In this document: in pieces, positions 1 through 4,628 of the stretch | Layout of the letters: each line of letters begins with the position of its first letter | How positions within the stretch are numbered: the stretch's first letter is position 1 | Assembly (NCBI GenBank): GCA_003158505.1 | Contig: PMJK01000040.1 | Coordinates: 27,141 to 32,442, forward strand | DNA from: Holophagaceae bacterium | Lineage (GTDB): Bacteria > Acidobacteriota > Holophagae > Holophagales > Holophagaceae | Reading direction: 5' to 3' | DNA length: 5,302 bases | Notes under the pieces: model-generated | What the model was told of the DNA's origin: nothing | Database searches by the model: none | Seen by the model: the letters and a program-made list of their open reading frames with translations, nothing else | Program-made: the position numbers and the translations under genes

Positions 1-1341
1 GGCAGCCGCTTCCCGGCGGTGGTCTCGGTGACCGCCCTGCGGGACGCGCAGAACGCCATCATCGGCTACCTGCTGATCGGAACGGACAACACAGCCCGCA
101 TGGTGATCGAGGCCGAGCGGACTCGGTTGGATCAGGCCCTGCAGGACAAGAACGCCGAGCTGATGAGCGCCAGGATCATCGCGGACAAGGCCAACCTGGC
201 CAAGTCCGAGTTCCTGTCCAGCATGAGCCACGAACTGCGCTCACCGCTCAATGCGATCCTGGGCTTCGCCCAGTTGATGGACTCCGCCACGCCGGCCGCG
301 TCCCCGCAGCAGAAGGCAAGCATCGACCGGATCCTGCACGCGGGCTGGTACCTGCTGGAGTTGATCAACGAAATCCTCGATCTGGCCGTGATCGAGTCGG
401 GGAGCCTCGCGATCTCGGAAGAGCCGGTGTCGCTGGCGGAAGTGATGTTCGATTGCAGGTCCATCATCGAACCCCAGAGCCAGAAGCGTGGCATCCGACT
501 GTCCTTTCCCGACTTTGATGTCCCGGTTTTCGTTCGTGCCGACCGGGTGCGGTTGAAGCAGGTCCTGATCAATCTCCTGTCCAACGCCATCAAATACAAT
601 CGGCCTGACGGAACGGTCGTGGTGGGCTGCGACACCACCATCAAGGGGCGCATTCGCATCAGCGTCACAGACACAGGCCAAGGCCTGTCGCCGGACCAGC
701 TCCGGCAGCTCTTCCAGCCCTTCAACCGCCTCGGCCAGGAGCGCAGTTCCGAGGAGGGCACCGGTATCGGATTGGTGATGAGCAAGCTGCTGGTCGAGTT
801 GATGGGAGGCTCCATCGGCGTCAGGAGCACCGTGGGGGCCGGAAGCGAATTCTGGTATGACCTCAAGGCATCGGCCGCGCCAGAACTAATCGGTCTCGAG
901 GCTGTCGATCCGGAGGCTATGCAAGCGTCCGGGGCCAAGACCAGCTCGGTTCGGACCGTACTTTATGTCGAAGACAATCCGGCCAATCTGGAATTGGTCG
1001 AGCAACTCATCGGAAGGCGAGCCGACCTCCGCATGTTGGGCGCGGTGAATGCAACCCTGGGCCTGGAGCTGGCCCGGGCGCGGCACCCGGACGTCATCCT
1101 TATGGACATCAACCTTCCGGGCATGAGCGGCCTGCAGGCCCTGAAACTCCTGCGGGAAGATCCCTTGACCAAACACATCCCCGTGATCGCCATCAGTGCC
1201 AACGCCATGGTGGGCGATATCAACAAGGGCCTGGAGGCGGGCTTCTTCCGCTATCTAACTAAACCGATCAATGTTAACGAGTTCATGAAAACCGTCGATC
1301 AGGCCTTGGAAGGTGCAAAGCCGGAATTGAGCCCCACGTGA
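1..1341 (+). CDS. PAS-containing hybrid sensor histidine kinase / response regulator (5' truncated)
   Basis: This membrane or cytosolic sensor kinase autophosphorylates on His and passes phosphate to its own receiver. The reading frame is open from base 1, so the gene starts upstream; the GTG at 19 is not credible as a start because it lies inside a PAS-domain tail (codons 1-33, SVTALRD and GYLLIGTDNT). Numbering codons from base 1: a helical linker (about 34-66), HisKA with H-box SHELRSPLN (phospho-His at codon 77), HATPase with N-box LINLLSNAIKYN (Asn195), G1 box DTGQG (Asp224) and G2 box GTGIGL (253-258). A receiver at about 318-437 has the acidic pair Glu324/Asp325, phospho-acceptor Asp369, Ser399 and Lys421, all intact. 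No HPt domain is seen. The stop overlaps the next start, so it is probably partnered with the downstream regulator. The input signal is unknown because the sensor part lies outside the window. Confidence 0.95.
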   Translation, partial: GSRFPAVVSVTALRDAQNAIIGYLLIGTDNTARMVIEAERTRLDQALQDKNAELMSARIIADKANLAKSEFLSSMSHELRSPLNAILGFAQLMDSATPAASPQQKASIDRILHAGWYLLELINEILDLAVIESGSLAISEEPVSLAEVMFDCRSIIEPQSQKRGIRLSFPDFDVPVFVRADRVRLKQVLINLLSNAIKYNRPDGTVVVGCDTTIKGRIRISVTDTGQGLSPDQLRQLFQPFNRLGQERSSEEGTGIGLVMSKLLVELMGGSIGVRSTVGAGSEFWYDLKASAAPELIGLEAVDPEAMQASGAKTSSVRTVLYVEDNPANLELVEQLIGRRADLRMLGAVNATLGLELARARHPDVILMDINLPGMSGLQALKLLREDPLTKHIPVIAISANAMVGDINKGLEAGFFRYLTKPINVNEFMKTVDQALEGAKPELSPT

Positions 1342-2249
1342 TCAGCCCCATTGACATCCTCCACGGCAAAATCCTGATCGTCGACGATCAGGAAGCCAAT
1401 GTACTCCTGCTGGAGCAGATGTTGAGGGGAGCTCATTACACCTCCATCGCTTCCACCATGGATCCGAGCCAGGTCTGTGAACTTCACCTCATCAACCACT
1501 ACGACCTGATCCTGCTCGACCTTCAGATGCCAGGCATGGACGGCTTCCAGGTGATGGAAAACCTGAATGAAATAGAGAAGGGGGGCTACCTTCCAGTCCT
1601 CGTGATCACCGCCCAGCCGGCGCACAAGCTGCGGGCCCTGCAGGCTGGGGCTAAGGACTTCGTCAGCAAGCCCTTCGACCTGGCCGAAGTCCTGCTGCGG
1701 GTGCACAACATGCTCGAAGTGCGGCTGCTGCACCAGGAAATGAAGCGGCTGTACGACCGGGTTTCCGCAGAGCAGAAGGTGTCCCAGCGGCTACTGGTCA
1801 ATGTGCTGCCGTCTTCGCTGGCCGCACGGCTCGGCGGCCATCCCGAGATCGAGGTCGGTGCCTTCACCGAGCTGGTGACCGCGAGCTATGCGGAAGTGAC
1901 GGTCCTGTTTGCGGACATCCTGGCGTTCACGGAGTTTGCCGAGGGAGCCAGTGCGGAAGTCCTGTTGGGGGTGCTCGATGAATTGTCCACTCGCCTCCAT
2001 GACCCAGCAGGGGAGCCAAGGCTGGATACGACCAGGACCATCGGGAATGCCTACCTGGCTTCCATTGGGCTCTCGGATCCAGTGGCCGAGCACTCGATCC
2101 AGACTTCCCGGAAGGCCTTGAACCTCGTCGAAGCGGTGGATCGGTTCAACGAGCGCAGTCGGTACAAGCTGAAGCTGCGGATCGGACTGGATACCGGGGC
2201 AGAAGTGTCCAGCGTCGTTCACAAACGCACAGTCACCTATGACCTGTAG
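1338..2249 (+). CDS. Response regulator with truncated, probably inactive class III adenylate/guanylate cyclase domain
   Basis: The GTG start overlaps the kinase stop by 4 bp (GTGA) with no strong Shine-Dalgarno, which points to translational coupling; the receiver begins at residue 11, which supports this start. The receiver (about 11-130) has Asp16/Asp17, phospho-acceptor Asp61, Thr91 and Lys111, so it should accept phosphate, probably from the neighbouring kinase. A helical linker (about 127-158, with LLVNVLP) leads to a cyclase homology domain: VTVLFADILAFTEF at 187-200 keeps the first metal Asp (Asp193), but TIGNAY at 234-239 has Asn237 where active cyclases have the second metal Asp. 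Arg233 sits where adenylate cyclases usually have Lys. The protein ends at TYDL (300-303), so the following WGDxVN-x-A-x-R segment with the transition-state Asn and Arg is missing. The fold family is clear; cyclase activity is very unlikely. It may act as a phosphate sink or binding partner, or be decaying. Confidence 0.92.
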   Translation: MISPIDILHGKILIVDDQEANVLLLEQMLRGAHYTSIASTMDPSQVCELHLINHYDLILLDLQMPGMDGFQVMENLNEIEKGGYLPVLVITAQPAHKLRALQAGAKDFVSKPFDLAEVLLRVHNMLEVRLLHQEMKRLYDRVSAEQKVSQRLLVNVLPSSLAARLGGHPEIEVGAFTELVTASYAEVTVLFADILAFTEFAEGASAEVLLGVLDELSTRLHDPAGEPRLDTTRTIGNAYLASIGLSDPVAEHSIQTSRKALNLVEAVDRFNERSRYKLKLRIGLDTGAEVSSVVHKRTVTYDL

Positions 2250-2272
2250 GCCATGCAGTCGGGCCAGACACC
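2250..2272. other. 23-bp junction between convergent stop codons
   Basis: The regulator (+) and the sigma-54 activator (-) end only 23 bp apart. A 6-bp inverted repeat (AGGCCA at 2248-2253, TGGCCT at 2281-2286) spans the junction, but it has a 27-nt loop and no T-run on either strand, so no convincing terminator is seen. In the + strand frame shifted by one base, GGC CAT GCA GTC (2249-2260) reads Gly-His-Ala-Val, resembling the Gly-Asp-Ala-Val that normally follows Tyr-Asp-Leu-Trp in cyclases. Confidence 0.5.
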
Positions 2273-3925
2273 TTAACGGTTGGCCTTCTCCCCGCCGATC
2301 AACCCATAGCTCTTGAGCTTGCGGTAGAGCGTGGCCGATCCGATCTTGAGCTGCTCAGCCGTGCGCGTCTGATTCCCACTGTTCAGGGCCAGGGCCGCCA
2401 GGATGTATTCCTTCTCGACCGACTCGAGGGGCTGGACCGTCCCATCGGTGACCACGGGAACGGGGCAAGCCTGCCGGATCTCTTCAGGCAGATCTTCCAG
2501 TTCCACGCGGCTTCCAGGGGCGAGGGCCACGGCCCGCTCCATGGCGTTCTCGAGCTCGCGCACATTGCCCGGCCACGCGTAGCGAATGAGCTGGTCGGTG
2601 CAGCCCGGCGTCAGGCCGGTGATCTTGCGCTTCATCCACAGGGCGGATCCGGCCAGCAGCACCCGAGCCAGCGGCAGAATGTCATCGCGGCGCTCCCGAA
2701 GGGGCGGCACGTGCAGTTCCACGACCTTGAGGCGGTAGTAGAGATCCTGACGGAAGGCGCCGCCGGCGACTCCCAGGGCCAGATCGCGATTAGTCGCGGC
2801 GATGATGCGGACGTTCACCTTGCGGTTCTTGTTCTCGCCGACGCGCCGGATCTCCCGTTCCTGGATGGCCCGCAGGAGTTTGACCTGCATGCCCGGGGAT
2901 ACCTCACCGACCTCATCCAGCAGCAGGGTCCCCCCATGGGCGGCTTCGAACAGGCCCGGACGGTCGTGGGTCGCGCCCGTGAACGCGCCCCGCGCGTGCC
3001 CGAAGAGTTCGCTCTCCAGGAGGGTCTCCGTGATGGCGCCGCAGTTCACCGCGATGAATGGTCCTGCCGCGCGCGTGGACTCCTCATGGACGAGGCGGGC
3101 GACGCGCTCCTTGCCGGAGCCGCTTTCCCCCGTGATGAGGACCGTGGAATCGACCTTGGCCACGCGACGGGCCAAGTCCACCAGTTTTCTCATGGCTGGG
3201 CTCTTGGCGACGATCCCGAATTGGGGCCCGTCCTCATCATGGGCCACGGTGGTCAGCACCCGCTGGTGCTCCTTGAGCTTCCGCTCGGCCGCCTTCAGGG
3301 TCTCGGTGACCCGGTGGATCGAGACATCCAGGCATTCCGATAGGCGGTCCTTGTCGAAGAAGCGCAATTCCTCCGCCCGCTCATCGCCCCACTCCTCCCG
3401 GGTGCGACCGAAGAGGTGGCAGCCCGCGTCGCCCTTGCCTTGGCAGCGGTCCTCGAGGACGAAGACCTCCTTTCCCATCGTCTGGCTGAGGTAGCCGCTG
3501 ATGAGGCCGGAGATGGTCCAGCACATGGGCGCGTTGGCTCGGCCGAAGTGCAGGAGGTGCTGCTCGGCCTCGTAGGAGGCCACGAGCATCATGCCTGATT
3601 TGGAGAGGGGGTCCATGTTGTCCGACTCGGTGGTGAACAATCCCGCCATGGTGTGGATGCGGTTGCCCGCGAGGCGCCACTGCTCATCATCGTCCCACTT
3701 GAACTCCGCCTGCATGGCTTCAGCCATGCGCCAGCCATGGGCGAAACCGAACTGGGTGAGCACCGTTCGTGCGGCCGTGAGGCCGAAATTCTCGACCAAG
3801 TACTTGCGCAGGAGCCCCATGGCCACGGCGTCGAGGAGGATGGCCCGCTGGCCCGCGAACCGCAGGACCCCACCCTCAGGGTCCATCTCCAGCAGTTCCT
3901 TGTGGTCCAGGTCGGCTGCTCGCAT
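2273..3925 (-). CDS. Sigma-54-dependent transcriptional activator, XylR_N/V4R sensor type (DmpR/XylR/PoxR family)
   Basis: This is a cytosolic enhancer-binding protein that remodels sigma-54 RNA polymerase by ATP hydrolysis when a small ligand binds its N-terminal domain; known relatives sense phenols and other aromatics. At 550 aa it has the normal family length. Order: XylR_N region (about 12-110); V4R (about 115-180), with Cys135-Trp136 and a Cys161/Cys169 pair in RCQGKGDAGC at the spacing of the family's zinc site; helical B-linker (about 190-228); AAA+ domain (237-470) with Walker A GESGSGKE (266-273), intact GAFTGA sigma-54 loop (313-318), Walker B GGTLLLDE (331-338), FRQDLYYRL (391-399) with the Arg-finger candidates, and WPGNVRELEN (451-460); Fis-type helix-turn-helix at about 505-542. 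The ATG is preceded by AAGGA 12 nt upstream, inside a foldable leader. No catabolic operon is visible, so the ligand cannot be named. It diverges from the small gene at 4071, a possible target. Confidence 0.96.
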   Translation of the reverse strand: MRAADLDHKELLEMDPEGGVLRFAGQRAILLDAVAMGLLRKYLVENFGLTAARTVLTQFGFAHGWRMAEAMQAEFKWDDDEQWRLAGNRIHTMAGLFTTESDNMDPLSKSGMMLVASYEAEQHLLHFGRANAPMCWTISGLISGYLSQTMGKEVFVLEDRCQGKGDAGCHLFGRTREEWGDERAEELRFFDKDRLSECLDVSIHRVTETLKAAERKLKEHQRVLTTVAHDEDGPQFGIVAKSPAMRKLVDLARRVAKVDSTVLITGESGSGKERVARLVHEESTRAAGPFIAVNCGAITETLLESELFGHARGAFTGATHDRPGLFEAAHGGTLLLDEVGEVSPGMQVKLLRAIQEREIRRVGENKNRKVNVRIIAATNRDLALGVAGGAFRQDLYYRLKVVELHVPPLRERRDDILPLARVLLAGSALWMKRKITGLTPGCTDQLIRYAWPGNVRELENAMERAVALAPGSRVELEDLPEEIRQACPVPVVTDGTVQPLESVEKEYILAALALNSGNQTRTAEQLKIGSATLYRKLKSYGLIGGEKANR

Positions 3926-3937
3926 GGGTGACTTTCA

Positions 3938-3965
3938 TCCTTCGGACTGAAGGAGTGAGTCCTTC
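3938..3965 (-). promoter_or_regulatory. Alternating hexamer leader of the activator gene: mutually exclusive hairpins over the ribosome binding site
   Basis: On the + strand the order is TCCTTC (3938-3943), 5 nt, GAAGGA (3949-3954), 5 nt, TCCTTC (3960-3965). In the activator mRNA this reads GAAGGA, UCCUUC, GAAGGA, and the last copy is the Shine-Dalgarno site, 12 nt before AUG. The central UCCUUC can pair with the upstream copy (7 bp with a flanking U-A, freeing the site) or with the downstream copy (6 bp, hiding it). A third overlapping pairing, GGACU with AGUCC, is also possible. The arrangement is seen directly; a role as an RNA switch, or as DNA half-sites for a regulator, is inferred. Confidence 0.4.
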
Positions 3966-3981
3966 ATCTTGATGGAGGATA

Positions 3982-4001
3982 CTACCACGGCAGCCTGGTA
4001 G
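3982..4001. promoter_or_regulatory. Dyad CTACCA-N8-TGGTAG, possible operator
   Basis: This perfect 6-bp inverted repeat with an 8-bp spacer lies in the divergent intergenic region, just where transcription of the activator would start from the candidate promoter at 4008-4035. The + strand side is followed by a T-run (4006-4010), but no + strand gene ends upstream, so an operator or activator binding site is more likely than a terminator. It could bind the divergently encoded activator itself (autoregulation); this is inference. Confidence 0.35.
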
Positions 4002-4007
4002 GTAATT

Positions 4008-4035
4008 TTTAAATAAAGAATACAAAGCCTGTTAA
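4008..4035 (-). promoter_or_regulatory. Candidate sigma-70-type promoter for the sigma-54 activator gene
   Basis: Read on the - strand, TTAACA (4035-4030, one mismatch to TTGACA) is followed after 16 bp by TTTAAA (4013-4008, four of six matches to TATAAT) in the most AT-rich stretch of the window. Transcription would start near 4001 and give a leader of about 75 nt that includes the hexamer hairpins. The match is moderate, and the host's promoter consensus is unknown. Confidence 0.3.
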
Positions 4036-4039
4036 TGAA

Positions 4040-4055
4040 TGGCCCGAAACGTGCT
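4040..4055 (+). promoter_or_regulatory. Candidate sigma-54 (-24/-12) promoter
   Basis: TGGCCCGAAACGTGCT matches the sigma-54 consensus (TGGCACG, N4, TTGCW) with two mismatches and keeps the invariant GG and GC exactly 10 bp apart (GG 4041-4042, GC 4053-4054). It sits beside a sigma-54 activator gene and faces the small gene at 4071. The problem is position: the predicted start near 4066 leaves only 5 nt before the ATG and removes the strong ribosome binding site at 4057-4062. Such a transcript could instead use GAGGAG (4073-4078) and the in-frame TTG at 4086. It may be a chance match. Confidence 0.35.
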
Positions 4056-4056
4056 C

Positions 4057-4062
4057 AGGAGG
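4057..4062 (+). promoter_or_regulatory. Shine-Dalgarno of the 126-aa gene
   Basis: AGGAGG lies 8 nt before the ATG at 4071. It fixes the start of the small gene and is the main reason to prefer the + strand reading over the long open frame on the - strand here. Confidence 0.75.
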
Positions 4063-4070
4063 AACCCTAG

Positions 4071-4451
4071 ATGAGGAGTTCCACCTTGAGTTCTCGAGAT
4101 GCAGTTATCCGCCGGGCCGCATTTTGGGCCGCCCTGCTCGCGGGTGCGGCATTGGTGGGTTCGCAGTTCGGCTGCGATAGGCCTCAGTCCACGCCTTCCT
4201 CTGCAGGGTTCCCCCACGCCAGTCGATGGCCCTTGCAGCAGGGAGACACGCTGAGGGGAAGCACCGCCGAGGCGGACTCCCTCAACTGGTGGATCCAGCC
4301 CGGGGCTTCTGAAAAACAGAGCACCCAGGCCTTGATTCAGAAAGTCGATCACGAGGGGATTCTGAACGCTGGGGCGTTGGAACCGAGCCAGAACGTCCCA
4401 CAACCCGAGGAAAAGCCTGTGCCCGTGAACTCCGTCGAGCCCTCCGGGTAA
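4071..4451 (+). CDS. Hypothetical small exported or membrane-anchored protein
   Basis: I do not recognise this 126-aa protein. It has a basic N-terminus (Arg2, Arg9, Arg14, Arg15), a hydrophobic stretch at 16-30 (AAFWAALLAGAALVG) and Cys35 in SQFGC. Cys35 sits where a lipoprotein cysteine would be, but Gln and Phe at -3 and -2 do not fit a lipobox, so it is either a poor lipoprotein signal, an ordinary signal peptide or a membrane anchor. The rest (36-126) is polar, rich in Ser, Gln, Glu and Pro, and looks mostly disordered; the tail (about 106-124) is Pro/Glu-rich. An AGGAGG site precedes the ATG; an in-frame TTG at 4086 with its own GAGGAG is an alternative start. It diverges from the sigma-54 activator and may be its target, or may simply precede the lipoprotein gene on one transcript. 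Confidence 0.7.
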   Translation: MRSSTLSSRDAVIRRAAFWAALLAGAALVGSQFGCDRPQSTPSSAGFPHASRWPLQQGDTLRGSTAEADSLNWWIQPGASEKQSTQALIQKVDHEGILNAGALEPSQNVPQPEEKPVPVNSVEPSG

Positions 4452-4489
4452 AGGATGGCGTCGGTGCGGACGTTCGCGCAGAGGCCCGC

Positions 4490-4514
4490 GCTGCACATGC
4501 ACTAGTAATGCAGC
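4490..4514 (+). other. Inverted repeat in the gap between the small gene and the leader ORF
   Basis: GCTGCA (4490-4495) and TGCAGC (4509-4514) form a perfect 6-bp stem with a 13-nt loop. No T-run follows, so it is not a standard intrinsic terminator. It could be a weak terminator, an operator or chance. The rest of the 117-bp gap (4452-4568) shows no clear promoter. Confidence 0.2.
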
Positions 4515-4568
4515 AAGCAAATCATCGAAAGATAGGGAACCACGCAACTTAACATCAAGGAGGATCAT

Positions 4569-4628
4569 ATGAAGAGTGCCTCTACTCGATCCACTTGGAT
4601 CCAACAGATAAACGGAGGAACCAAATGA
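4569..4628 (+). CDS. 19-aa upstream ORF (possible leader peptide) coupled to the lipoprotein gene
   Basis: A 19-codon frame (peptide begins MKSASTRSTW and ends NGGTK) has a near-perfect Shine-Dalgarno, AAGGAGGA (4557-4564), 4 nt before its ATG. Its TGA overlaps the next ATG (ATGA at 4625-4628), the classic layout for translational coupling. The downstream gene's own site, GGAGGA (4614-4619), lies inside this frame, so ribosomes on the short frame would keep it exposed. A small hairpin (GATCC 4588-4592, GGATC 4597-4601) lies within it. The peptide has Ser/Thr in 6 of 19 positions but no run of one regulatory amino acid, so amino-acid attenuation is not suggested. It could also be a remnant or a chance frame; the strong site and exact overlap argue for real translation. 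Confidence 0.5.
   Translation: MKSASTRSTWIQQINGGTK

Noticed and set aside
19..21. GTG at 19 as the start of the histidine kinase
   Set aside because: The six codons before it continue a typical PAS ending and there is no stop before base 1, so the gene is simply truncated by the window.
132..938. Long open frames on the - strand opposite the histidine kinase
   Set aside because: They mirror the codon bias of the kinase gene, whose motifs are unmistakable; the translations show no domain and have no ribosome site.
2248..2286. AGGCCA/TGGCCT inverted repeat as a bidirectional terminator
   Set aside because: Only a 6-bp stem with a 27-nt loop and no T-run on either strand.
2711..3494. Two long + strand open frames (2711-3343, 2802-3494) opposite the sigma-54 activator
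   Set aside because: They are shadows of the activator gene in high-GC DNA; compositions are Arg/Ser-rich or Asp/Gly-rich without motifs.
3974..4003. 9-codon frame with ATG at 3972 ending in the dyad
   Set aside because: Too short, no good ribosome site for the + strand, and it lies in the leader of the opposite gene.
4032..4604. 190-codon - strand open frame covering the small protein gene
   Set aside because: It has no clear ribosome site or recognisable motif, while the + strand gene has AGGAGG and an export-type N-terminus. It would also run across the leader ORF and into the divergent promoter region.
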